The translations under genes and the position numbers were made by a program. From Lucifuga dentata (Eukaryota; Chordata; Actinopteri; Ophidiiformes; Bythitidae), in contig VXCM01000261.1 of the NCBI GenBank assembly GCA_014773175.1, positions 29,343 through 93,342 on the forward strand: a DNA stretch of 64,000 nucleotides. Reading direction: 5' to 3'. This document shows positions 35,001 to 48,100 of this stretch, in pieces. Position 1 is the first letter of the stretch. Every line of letters begins with the position of its first letter. The notes below the pieces were generated by a model that saw only the letters and a list, made by a program, of their open reading frames with translations, searched no databases and had not been told where the DNA came from.

Positions 35001-36750
35001 TTACATCCATTTAAATGTGAATAGTTGTTTGATGTTCGCACTTGCCATCATTTATACATAACACAAATAACTGTATATGGAATTACTTACGTGGTAACAA
35101 TCACATAACTAACTATTGTGAACATAATCATCCTTTTGGAAATACTAAACTCATTTTTGTGCTTTGAGCAAAGCTACAGGCTATGCTAAAGCCCAGGATT
35201 TTGGAGTCAACAGGAAACAAAGTAGTTGAAGCATAAACTGAAAGAGGGATTCAATAAAATATCTACTCGGACAAAGAGATACCAAACATCCTATAAAACA
35301 AACGCTGGTCAAGACAATGGAGCAAAATGCAGAGAAACTCCACCCAAGGTTTGAATCTGGTACTTCCACCTGGCAGGATCGATGTGTTTCCAAGATACAC
35401 CACAAGAGTTTGCTACATAAGCTTGCTAGTACAATACAGGGAGACACTTTTTTCTCGGAGTTCGGAGACTCAAATCATTATATTAGCATTTCAGAAGAAA
35501 ATCTCTCAGTAAGAGAGCAAAACATGAGAAACAGAATCGATACTGTCATTTACAAGCAAGTCCTAGATGAAATAAATCGTAAAATGAGCATGAATTTCAC
35601 ATCTATCAAAAAAAGTATTATTTTTTTAATGTTAGCTGTATGTGCTTAACAGTAGCTGCTAGGTTTGCAATGAAAACCGAACAATATGTTATATTAGCTT
35701 CTAGTTTTAAGCCATTTGAATCCTAACAAATATAAAATGAATTCAAATAACTTCAGCTGATAGATTGGCCATTTCTGGTCATATGAATTCAAGAAGCATT
35801 AGCTGCTAGGTGTTGGATATTTCAACCATATGAATGAAACAGATTAGGCCAACTTACCATTTTTACCTGAGTCAGATGACTGTTTTCCATGTGATATGCC
35901 TTGCAAAAAGTGTAAAAGGTAAACTGTAAATGTGTTGTAGGATTGTAGGAGGCGGTCAGAAATATTAGGTTTACTATCATTTTCTTGGAATGATAATGAA
36001 CTCAAACAAAACTAGCTGCTTGTTGATGTCCTCTCATGGTATTTTTACTAAGTTAGTTAAGACACAACTTCTTTAAATTAAATGTCTGTTTCCATTTTTT
36101 TGTAAATTTAATATCTTTGACATGGCTGGATGAGTAGCACATCGAGACCATACTGATATTTTTGTAAGTCAAGAAAAAATACCTTTGTTGTTTGCGCAAC
36201 AACATTGAGATTTTGACTGTGATTAGTCTAAAATATTTGTTCAAAGCAGATTTTATACAACTTTAAAAAAAAAAAAAATTAAAAAATACAAAAAAAATTT
36301 TTTTATGTTAACTGAACGTTGTTATAGAGATACAGAGCAGCAACAAGCCTGCAAACAAGGTTGACCGGAGGTCAGGGTAGACCACATGTACTTCAGTACA
36401 TTTGGACATAGTATGATATGTTGCAAAGATCATCTTTGACAGACAATTCAAGAGGAAAATAATCCATAATAGGCAAATCATGTCAAAAAGGGAATTTTAC
36501 TGTATTTACTCGATATGAAGAGCTTTATGCTGCAAAGTTTTACAGACAGCTCAGTGAACCAAAGTATAGAGAAACAGCAAGACGCGAAAGTGACACTTTT
36601 TTTTTTTTTTAAATTTCAAACTCCCATAAGACAAAAGAGGTAAGTTCAAAGTAGAATAGTTTAGCATTCAAGTGTTCACTGGAAATGAATGGAACAGCTC
36701 TGCTTTTTGGCTGTGATTCTACGTTAAATTAGCTTTTTTTTTTTAATTAT
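32051..36750. other. Gene-free AT-rich region
   Basis: No gene, RNA or mobile element recognised. Contains an A tract with N33320 and simple A-rich stretches near 36265-36300. Confidence 0.4.
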
Positions 36751-37139
36751 TAGGTAAGTTATACCTACAGAGCAGCAAAAAGTCTCATAACAAAATGCCC
36801 AACCAGAAAGCAGCACTTGGACTGCTAGCATACTTAACACAAACAGGAGCAGCATCTGAGTTTTGAGAGAACTAGCTGTAGCTGTTTCACCAAGGTAGGT
36901 AGGTGTGTGTGTGTGTTGGACAACATAAATCAAACATCTCACAGACAGCAGAAGCCACATGATAACATCTGCAAAGCAGCACTTAAACTGTAAACCAACA
37001 GCCACAGAATCATTGCTAACAAGTTAGCATACACAAAGCAGCCATCATACTTGAAACAGGCCACGGCTGCAACTAGCATGTTTTCATGCTAGTTGCAGCC
37101 ATGATAGCAGAATGTGTATGCAGCATCAAACTAAAAACA

Positions 37140-38215
37140 TTTCCAGTTGTAGTTCATGGTTTTAACAGGATATTGTGATTGTGTTTCACAGAAAGGGAGA
37201 GAGCAAGAGGGCTTGCATAGCAACAAAATAAATTGGTAACAGGCTCACACAGCAGTAGCCACACTGCTAACATGGCAGCACGCATAGGAGTCACAACCCA
37301 GACAATGCAAACAAACAATGAATTAACACTTTGAATAGCAACTAGCACGCCAACATCGACAGACCAGCAATGCAACATACATGCAGCAGAAAGTTAAAAT
37401 CTTAAAGTTCTTACCTTTGATGATGTGTTCTGGTCTTGTGCTGCAGACTTCCAGCTGTAATTTCAGATATCAACTGGATAGTGTGTATGCGTGCATGTTA
37501 GCATAAAGCACAAAACACATTGCGAACCAGCTCAGCACAGTAGCCACAAAGCCAACAGGACAACACCCACAGAGGAGCAACACAACACATATGCAGCCTA
37601 CTGTATACTGTAATTCTAATTCCTTGTTTTTCAAGGATATAGTGCAAGTGTGTATGTGTCATGGCATATTGCAGCAAACACATTGCTAATAACCTCACAC
37701 AGCAGCAGCAATACTGCTAACAGGCCAACATTTACATAGGAGCAGGAAATAGCATGCTAACATTCATAAACAGCAACACAATACATATGTAGCGTTAGAG
37801 TACAAACAAACAAAACACTTCCTCCTGTTAGTTCCTGGCTTCACCAGGTTACTGTGTGAGTGTGTGTGCATGCCATAGCATAATGCAGCAAAAACTTTGC
37901 TAATAGGCTCACATGGCAGTAGCAACCCTGCTAGGCAACATTCACACGAGCCACAAATAGCATGCCAACATTCATAGAACAGCAACCCAACAGCATTAGG
38001 TTAAAAAAATATTTGCAGCTGTAGTTGTTTGATTCACCAGGATATAGTGCAAGTGCATACATGTGTACATGCCATAGTATAATGCAGCAAATACATTGCT
38101 AATAGACTCACAGCAGTAGCAACACTGCTAACAGGCCAACATTCACATAGGAACAGCAAATACCATGCTAGCATCCATAGAACAGTCACACAATGTAGAT
38201 GTGCATGTGAGTAAA
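37140..38215. repeat. Degenerate tandem array, roughly 200-bp unit
   Basis: About five diverged units. Recurring landmarks include TTGCTAATAGGCTCACA, CAGCAGTAGCAACACTGCTA, ACAGGCCAACATTCACATAG, CATGCTAACATTCATAGAAC and AGGATATAGTGCAAGTG. The TTGCTAAT landmark recurs at about 37521 (as TTGCGAAC), 37682, 37897 and 38097, so spacing ranges from about 160 to 215 bp; an older, weaker unit starts near 37142. Short open frames inside are shadows of the repeat. Confidence 0.75.
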
Positions 38216-38617
38216 AAAAAAAAAAAAAANAAAAAAAAAAAAAAAAGAAAAACAACACATTTCTAGCTGTATACTACATGACATACCATGTGGCAGCACA
38301 TTTCAGGGTCACAGACAGCAGCAGCCATCATACCATTGACATTGTTAGCATGGTAATGCAGTGAACACTAACAAGCCTGTTCATGGGCTAACCTGCATGC
38401 CCTCAGTTGAGACAACATATAAAACACAGTGCAGTGGTTTTTTTTAGACACAGCAAGCACATGTAATAATTTCAACAGACATAAACTGACAAAGTGAAGG
38501 CACCAAATTCAGTCAACAAACAAAAGCAACCAAAATTACCTTTTTTTTTTTTCTATTCTGTTCAGCAATAAGCCTCCTGAGCATGCAGCATTAAAAAAAA
38601 GCAACAACACACATAAC

Positions 38618-38665
38618 AAAAATAAATAAATAAAATAAAATAAAATAAAATAAAATAAATAAATA
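38618..38665. repeat. (TAAAA)n microsatellite
   Basis: Imperfect run of TAAAA/TAAA units. Confidence 0.85.
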
Positions 38666-41600
38666 GAGCATTGCTCCTACCTGCTGCAGCATTTTCTTCT
38701 TTTTTAAAATTTTATGGCGGTTGGCAAACTTGTTTCAGCGTTCTGGCTTCAGCTTTATTTATACTTACAGGTTTCACCATGGCTAATAGAGAAAGGGTGA
38801 GACATTTTTATTTTTGAAGAGAAGATTTTTTGTTAAATCTAATAGTCAGCCTGGTAATCAGCTCAGTACCTGAACACTTATATGATGATGATATCAGAGT
38901 TTTCTAAATTGTAAATATATGTATTTAATCAAGTTATATGTGTATGCATGCTGAACTCCCCCGCTGTTGGTTTAGTCCACACAGTCACATGACAGGTGTA
39001 AAATGGCTTTGGAGGGAGCAGGGCTTGAGAAAGATAGCCTGTTTGAGAAGTAACAGAAAGTTTATTAAAGTGGATTGAATGCAAAGAATGTGGAAAATAT
39101 GGTAAGTAATGACTCATGTTTCTTTAATTCACTTCACAAGAATACATGGAGAAGTAAATGGAAAATGGGCTTTGTCTGTTTTATAATGTACAAAATATAG
39201 AAATAAAGTTATTGAATAAAGCGTAAGGAAGAAAGTAGATGACCATAGAATAGAATGATTACGGTGCAGTCAATCTAGTAAAGATTGCTGCGATTTTAAA
39301 GAAATCATATGTCCTCATCAATTACTGAATTGGGCATAGTTCATCAAAAGTGAAATTTATAGAAACAGCGCTATTCTTTTAAGTTTGAACCATCATGGAA
39401 ACTTGATCCAGTTTGGTATGTTTTAGCTTTTTCCCCTTTGTGCCAATGAAAGAGGAGCTCTGTCTTACAGTGTTGTGCAAGTGGTCGACTGCTACCTCCT
39501 GGGTCTATAGTATGGATTGGTGGATTGCTGCAGCTACAACCATTCCGCAGTGTTGTCTCACCTAATGCTCATGTATTAATTGTCATCAGCATTGGCATCC
39601 CTTGGGCCTGTGACGTTTCCACATCCCTGCTTTGATCAGCAGGCATACTTTTTGTCTCATAGGATAGATCATGAGTTATGTTCCATCAGTTTAATGAAAT
39701 ATTTTCCGTACTCCTGAGTGAATCCAGCAAGTTTTTGTGGGAAAAATGTTGCTACAAGCTAGATTAATCCATCTAGTGTGTTTACCACCTGGGGTTGGGT
39801 TTTGATAGCTTGGTTCCGTTGTGGATATGTTTCCAAATTGATGAATTACCATTTGATTTGTTAAACTCCACATCTAATGAACCTCACTCACAAGCTGATG
39901 AGTTATAGACTGACATCAGTTTAGCAGTAAAAGCATAATGTACCTATTATATGTTTTTAGGTCATTATGTGTCATATTTATGGCAATGAAGTTTCTTTCT
40001 TATAGTACTTCAATCAGGGTAATATAGGCCTAATATTTACTGATTGAGGTTTTTCAAAACTACTCCTTTCCAAGTATTCAGCTTAAGTGAGCGATTAGGT
40101 TGTTCTCCTTTGAGATGTGATTCATTTGCCACTTTTTTCATTAACGAGGACATATAGAGATGTTGTTTGAGCTTTGAAGCTATATGTGGCTGACGGACCT
40201 GAGATGTTGTCAGCTCACAGCAGGTGTACATAAACTGTGTTACACACTTTGATTAGTCTAACCAAGTTTTCAGCATGTATGCCAAGTGTAGCAAATTACC
40301 TATTGACAACTTAAAGCATGATCCCACCTTGCCATGACTCAGAAGCAGTGACAGGTTGATACACAGTGCCCTCCTGTGTTAGAATGGTAGAATGCACACA
40401 CACTGTCATGCATATCTACAGGTTAGATTATATTTTTACTCATCAACATCCTCTAAAGCAATTATATTATTTGTGATCACATACATCACATGATCTTATT
40501 AAGTACAGAGACATTGCTTCAAATGTTAGTATGTTTATGTACTGTACACCATTTTTCACATTTTACACCTTTAAATCAAGTATCAAGTATTACCAGTCTC
40601 TGTCCTCAGGCACATACTGCCTGGATCATGATTATACCAAAAGGCAGACAGCAGCTGCGTGCAAGCAAGTGGGTGATTGTTGCCCGTAGGTATCAGCACA
40701 GAAAAAGGACAGAATTGTCAAAATGATTTAACATGCCTTGTCGGAGGAAAACATTTTTGGTAAACAGGGGTGGAGGGGGGGGGATTGCTAAAGTTAAGAT
40801 GTGCAAGGAGAAGAGATGTTGAAGGACAAATTAATCAAAGTAAAGTGAAATGGTAAAGTAAAATAGTCTATGAGTCAGTGTGACAGCAAAATTGAAAGAT
40901 TCAATATGATTCAGACACTCAGGAATTGGGTGTGTGTGTGTGTGTGTGTATGATAGCTCATATCTCAAACGTGTGAAAGACAGATGAATGTGGAAGAAAT
41001 CAGAAAAACCACACTGGGCAGAACCAAAACCACGGAGCCTCTTTTTCTCACACTTAGTTACTTTTGTACACGTACTGCTTTTCATATTAAGCAAACAAAT
41101 AACTCTGACACTAACTTTTTAAAATAATTAGTTTTTTTTTTAATGTAAATAACAACCATGTACAGTGGCTGCAGTTTTTGTTTTGATAGAATACTTGATT
41201 ACTGCATTTTAGCTTGTGAAAGTTGTATTTTTTCCTGCCAAGCCTATATACAACCACCAATACTAGCAATTGGAGTCAAAAAATAAAAATAAAAAGAAGA
41301 AATGAAATTTCTGGAATTAAGTCACTTTTCTTGATTCTTGTTTCAAAATCCTGACAACAATTTCTAAAAAAATTCCCAGGACTCAATAATAGATTAAATA
41401 ACTTGTTAAAAATTTTCAAGGTTGGTCTGATTCTTGAAATAAGCAGAGCCATCTTGTTTTCCTCATAATAGATCTTTGGGATATTGAGGTGACAACTATT
41501 TAAAAATTTCTGAGACTTTCAGATTATTTCCTCTCTACTGGACCTAAAAAATAGATTGAACACCTTATTGTCTTTTATGGATGAAAGATTTAGCGATATA

Positions 41601-41728
41601 CTATATGTTGCTACACATTACAACTTCAACAGCAATGTGACCTCATGTAACTCCATATGCATATAAGAATAAGATTTTTGCCAAACCTTATACAGTTAAA
41701 ATTGAATAATAATACAACTTTTATGTCC
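38666..41728. other. Gene-free region between prokr1 and plek
   Basis: No gene seen. A (TG)n run lies at about 40928-40949, with A/T-rich sequence elsewhere. Confidence 0.4.
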
Positions 41729-41975
41729 TTTAATTGATACATGCTGCACAAATACATCACAAAATAGGTTTGATAATGCATAAAGGAGTAAACTTGCCAC
41801 AGCAGGACAATATAATCATCCTCAGTTAAAATTAGCTCCATTACTGTTACATCTAATTACAACTCAACTAGATCAGCTTTGAATGCCATTTCACCACCAG
41901 TACATGGATTTCCCCCCCCCCNCCCCCCCCCACATATTCTGCGTAAGATGTTTCACTGCTGCTCCACTGCTCGTG
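41729..41975 (-). other. plek: plek 3'UTR (inferred)
   Basis: Downstream of the plek stop on the minus strand. ATTAAA at 41734-41729 (read on minus) is a candidate poly(A) signal. A C homopolymer with N41922 lies within. Confidence 0.4.
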
Positions 41976-42115
41976 TTATTTTCCACTTTTCGACACTGAC
42001 TGTATTGCTTTGATCCACTCCTTTCTCTCCTCAGCTGTAGCAGCTTGGAGGAAGTAGTGAGTCTCATCTGAGGTGATAATCTCAAAAAGATTGCCATCGA
42101 TGTCATATTTTTTGG
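41976..42115 (-). CDS. plek: plek exon 9
   Basis: 140 nt encoding KKYDIDGNLFEIITSDETHY through QAATAEERKEWIKAIQSVSK and SGK, stop TAA at 41976-41978. End of the second PH domain. Confidence 0.95.
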
Positions 42116-45100
42116 CTGAAAATGAAAAAGAGGAAGAAAAGGGAGTTAAAAAGGATAAGGGGAAAAGAAACTCCTGTCAGTAAACACCAGTTATATTTAT
42201 TTATTTTTTTACATCCTGTCACAGTGGGGAAGCAACAGGGTGTGTATGTGTATCCTGTGGTAACGGTTTCACCCACCATCAGGAACAAACTCCACAGCTG
42301 TAACCACCGACGCACGGAGATGGATCGATCCTAGAGGTTCATCATCCTTACACAGCCAGAGAAAAAAGACAAAATGAAAGAGAAAGGAGGAGAAAGAAAG
42401 ATAATGCGAGTCAGCTGTTAAAATGTCATCAGTTTTTCTGTTATTCCAGCCACTGTATTTACCTTTGTAGGATCATAATAATGAATATACGCAGGGTCGT
42501 CTCTCAGTATGAACTTCCGCACCTTCCAGTTTTTTCTCTTGTGGCCCTGTGGGAAAATAAGTTATCATCATGAATTGGACTTTATATGTGAGGCATTTAA
42601 TGAATACTTTCAGTGGCACTGTGTGGAGCCATTCTGACTTCCTCTTTCAGAGGAGTGAGAAACGGCTTATTGTAAACTCAGAAAGCTCTTTCACTTTCTA
42701 CAACAAAGCTGCTCTCTGGTATTGTTGGTGTTGTCAGCTTGTAAGTGCTTTTTAATAGAATCCTGTGTCCACTTCAGCTTGTAGAATGTATGCGAATGCA
42801 TTTCAAACAGCTTAAAGGACCATACCACCCATTTTGCACGTTTGAGCCTAATATATTCAATTTTCATACATGTTACGTTACTGACAATCATTTCCCAAAG
42901 GATAAAACCATGTTTCAGCTTTCCCGATATTTTGCAAAATCTCTTAATCTTTCAAAATCAAATATTCAAACGATACACCTACCTTAAAAATGGATGTTTC
43001 GCCTGCTGCATTATGAAGTCACGGTCATTAAAATTTTTCAATAAACACAGGTCTTCTTTTGGGATGATATTCCCCGGTGGAGACATACATTCACTCCACA
43101 CTTTTTATTGCGCTTAAAGGCTAAAATTATGAAACTTTGAAAAAACCCTAAATACACGTGTTGTTTGTGATAATGGATTACCTATCCCCAGAGCATTTCA
43201 AATATCAACAAGTTGATTTTAATAGCTCATTAAAATGAACTGAAACCAATGGCGGTCTGGAAACAAAATTTACTTGTGTGTATGAAAATTGCATATATTA
43301 GGTTCAAACATGCAAAATGGGTGGTATGGTCCTTTAAATGCATTAAAACCTTAATTCTTTTGGTCATGTGACTTAATGTTTGAATATTACACTCATTGAC
43401 TTCCATTATTTGTAGAAATTTGGGAACAAAGTGTAACTGATATGTAAGCATAATATCCTTGTTTTGCTGTTGCACTGCTTATATATATTTGTTGAAAATT
43501 CTGTCAAGAATATTATACTTGTTTTCTGTTTCACCTGTTTAAGTAAGCAGCCCTGTTTTACGATGTTTCCTCTGAATTCTTCCTTCAGCAGCACATCTTC
43601 ATCACTGGAGTAACCCTCACAGAAGAACCCACTGTCCACCTGTCACAGCACAGCAACATACACACTCAGTCGCAGATGGAAAGTGAGTACTTTTTACATA
43701 AGTAGTATACTTATTTACAATGCTTATGTATTGGTACTTTACTTGAGTATTTCCATTGCTGTTTTTTAGTCAGAGGGAATTGTCCTACTTTTAACAGACC
43801 ATTTATCGGATGGCTGTAGTTAACGGTTATTTAGCATTTTTAACATTTTCATTCAACACATTTTTATTAATACAAATATTATTATTTATTTCCAGTCACT
43901 TTATCTTTTCCTGCCTTCTATCAGTCCTTCCTTTATTTCTTCTTTTCTTCTGGCCTTCTTTCTTACTTTTTCATCTTTCTTTTTGACATATTACTTTCTT
44001 TCCGTCATCATTTTGCTTCTTTGTTTTCACCCTTCCCTCTTTCCCTTCCTTTACTTCCTTCATTTTCCCTTCTCACGTCTTCGTTCTATCTCCTTTTCAT
44101 CGCCTTTCTTTCTTTCTTTCTTTCTTTCATTTGAAAACATGTTCTAATGTGGAAAAAATATGAAAAATGGCTTCATAGTACTCTTACTTTGGATATGTGA
44201 GTACATTCTCGTGCTACTTTTTATTTTTGCTTGTGTAAAAAATTAAATGCAAGACTTGTTCTTGTAATGGAGTATTTTTTAATGTGCTTCTTTTATTAAG
44301 TAAAGAATTTTAGCACATCTTCTGCTATTGTACATTATATATGAAAATAATTTTAATGATGATCCCCAGCCTCATCACTGTTGTATGGAAGCCTGTTTCT
44401 ACCACTTGAAAAAAAAAAAAAAAAAAANTTTTTTTTTTTTTTTTTTTTTTTCCAAGTGGCGGAAACAGGCTTCCATACTGTTTACTGTTGAGTATAAATA
44501 AATTTCCAAGATTTTTCCTGCATGCTGGAAAAAGTAAATATGATATTAAGATCTACTAAGAAACACTTTAATCTGGCTGGAAAAAAAAAAAAAAAAAANA
44601 AAAAAAAAAAAAAAAAAAATCCATAAGAATGGTTTGTCCCTGTAGGTTAAATTGGCACTTACAAAGTAGTAAAGAGCTTTTGAATCGTCTAAGAAGGCTG
44701 ATTGCTCTCCACTCCCAGCTGCTTCTTTTGAGAGGTCACCTGCTGGCTGGAGGAAACCCTCACTCAGGAGCCCTGTTGCTAACATGAGAGCCTCAGGCCT
44801 GTTTCTCGCTTTCTCATTCGAAATCAGCCACTCCACCACTGTTGCACCTGCACAAAAAGAACAAGGAAGCATTAAAAAGATAAAAATATCTTCTTCATCA
44901 CTTCATCACCTGTAACATCAAGAAAATAAAGGCAGTACCAGTGAAGCAGTAGTTGAACACTCTGCTCTCCTGCTCCAGTTTTAACTCCTTCACGCCATCA
45001 TCCTGGTCTTTCATCAGCGTGTACAACTGACTTAGAAAACACAATAGAGACGCTGTTGTAATCATAACAAAATAAACCCATATGTTGGTTATATTATCAT

Positions 45101-48100
45101 GTCTTCAACCAAGAAGATTTTACAGAACCTACTTCAGGTTGACGGTGTCAGGCAGGCGAATTGAACGCCTTGTGGACTTTCTGGAAAACTTTCTTCCCCC
45201 CTCAAGGCAGTTTATGGCTCTCTTGATGTCTTTGACCCAATATTCTCTCTCCTCCACATGTGAGGCTTGGAAGAAGTGATCCTGTTTCTTCGTAGTGGTG
45301 ATCTTGAAAACCAGCTAAATGTTGAATTATTAGAGTTAGTCAAAGTATTGGTCAATTTTCTACTGAGATTGGCCTCAAATATTATTGAAATCAATCTAGA
45401 AAACACATAGCTCCACCAGTGGCTGCACAATCCTCAAAATCTGTGAATAATAATAATTATAATAGAAAAATAACAAATGTAACTCTGCATTTTGATTCTA
45501 ATCTACATTAAACTATGCTGTGTAGTGAGTGAAAATCTTTCTGATTGTCTGATGGTGGCAAATAATTCCTGAAAAGTACCGAAACTCTTTCTGGGAATAT
45601 TAAGAATCTGTGCAAGATATGTTTGTATTAATTTATATTATATTTAGTCAGAATGTCAGACTTTCTTTAATCCACTCTAAAGAGAAAGTTGTGGCCATTT
45701 AAATTCATTTTGTTGCTGTAGCTCCTCCTCAGCTCAGATTGAAACTGTATAATGCCTGCAAAACTTGTGGCATTTTTGTTCAAGCCAAGTTTTTGGGGTT
45801 CAGATATAAATATGTTTTGTGGCACATTTGGTTGGGTTTGGATTAAATAAGCATACTGGAAACAATGGAGAAAAACGTTTTCACTTCAAAGTGGTGTGGC
45901 CTATTCTGCTATTCACTTTAATCTAAGGAATCTGACCAAAATTATATAGTGTTTAATAAATGTTCATATGGTGGCGCTACTGGATCTGGAGCTACATGAA
46001 TGGTCTAACTTTTCACCAAATTCTGAAATATCCAGCAAAGTAACAAACAGTCAAATAAATTAGAAACTAAATAAAACTTAATGTTTTCTTATTCAGAAAA
46101 ATTAAAGCTTCTGGATGCTGCTTATATAGTCATTCCTCTCTCAAATTAACCCACTTCTCTAATTCAGCATCATTCACCACCAAGCAAAAATCATATTCAT
46201 AAACTGTGTGGCTAATTCTGTGTTTCTTATCATATCATTTTAAGCACTTAGAAGCATATTGAATGTCAGCCCTACTTTTTCACCTGGTAGCCTACTTGAC
46301 ATTTTCTTACCGTCCTTTTGCCAAAATCCTGGCAAGGACTGACGAGTGCTGCTCCCTTTAGTGGGATCATTCCCTTTGGAGAATGATCCGTTTTCTTTTT
46401 ATAGAAATCCACCCCATCCTCTGACAGCACCACCCACACTGCCTTCCAGGAGTTTAGCACTGTACCCTGAGAATCAGTAAGACAGGTAACAACACAGAGC
46501 TTTGAGCAAAAAGTGTATTGCAATAGAAAAATAACATAAAGCACATCGTACATTAGTTTACTTCATACTGATATTTTGAACCCTCTTTAACCACACTTTA
46601 GTCCATATACAACTGCTGTGCCTATAGCCGGCATAGCACGATTCTCACGAAAGCAACTCTTGGTTTAGAAGATGCAATAATTAGAAATAATAAAACAGAT
46701 CAAATTCAAATTGAGTTCCCTCCTGACAATTTAAATTTCCTTTTATTTTCTGCTTACACGCTGAGTTTGGTGTAATGAAATGAAACAATCAGCCACAAGC
46801 TTAAACAGCACAAGAAAATATCCAACCAGTCACTTCAGCTAAAAGAAAATGTGGAAATGAATCAATTACATGCTGCTTAAAGCAGTTTGCAAATTTTAGC
46901 TCTTAACAACAAATCATTTTCATTAGTGCAAACAGTTTTTGATTACATGCTTTTTCAGATCTGTTTCAGATTTCTGAATGTAATTTTCCTACCAGTTAGG
47001 AAGCCAGTCTTTTCCATTCATTTTTACATATGAAATATGAAAATATATCCAATATGAAAAGTGTTGAAAGTTGAGCTATAAAGCCATAATCATGATGAGC
47101 AGCCATCACATACACAATCATTGCACATTTGCATTGTTTGTCAAGGTTGTGCATGTGTAAGGCTCAGAATTTATCAATCATCCTTCATTCTTTTACATTT
47201 ATAGGCCATCACAGTAAAAGCAGACTTGATGCTCACTTTAATGAATTGCACATCTCAAGTGTCTCTTTAAAGAGCCTGCTAACTGATTTTATATACAGAG
47301 GGGTCCAAAATTCTGAGACCACTCTGAAAATGCTTCTATTTTGCATTATTTTTGAATTTAATACAAGATTTTTCATTACGTGCAAAACCTGATGAGCCAG
47401 GTTATCCCAGCATGATTTGACAATGTTCCAAAGAGATTCTTGTGATGTCAGACTTTCTGATTATTTCNATCCCAGCATGATTTGACAATGTTCCAAAGAG
47501 ATTCTTGTGATGTCAGACTTTCTGATTATTTCCATATTTAGATGGAAAACATCACAGATTTTTGAGTGGTCTCAGACTTTTGAACTCCACTGTATGTGGA
47601 AATAAATGGAAATCAATGGCTGCCTGGATGAAGAAATTCATACACAAATCTGAAAAACTAAAGCTTAATTTACAAAACCTTAACAGTAATGTAAAAGCAG
47701 ACATGACTTGATGTACAAGGGTTAAACTGCAAACTTTTCTTGAGTTAGAGAATACAACTTATGGGAAGGAGAATCATTGCCTTTGGTACCTTCAGTCATT
47801 TGGAAATTGGACTTAAGTTTCATAACCCAGCTTGTTTTTCTTTTTTGATATAATCTATCATGCTCCAATGAGGCTGACAGTTTCTTTTCCTCCTTTCTCT
47901 CCATCGGCGAACAGAAAGATTGTTTTAACCACTGTGAGGCAAAGCTTTGTGCAGGTTTTTAGCTGCACTGAGCTAATTCAGCTATGTCGGAGGTAAATAA
48001 AAATATCAAACATTGAAGAATGATGCACAATTTAGGGATCATTTTCACTTTTTGCTGTATGAACAGCTTCAGTCCTCATTCTTTCATTCAGATTCTGCAA

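Noticed and set aside
35317..35649. 110-codon + frame
   Set aside because: No family resemblance; the composition fits chance.
37154..38258. Several Cys/Leu-rich minus-strand frames
   Set aside because: They recur because the underlying DNA is a tandem repeat, not because they are coding.
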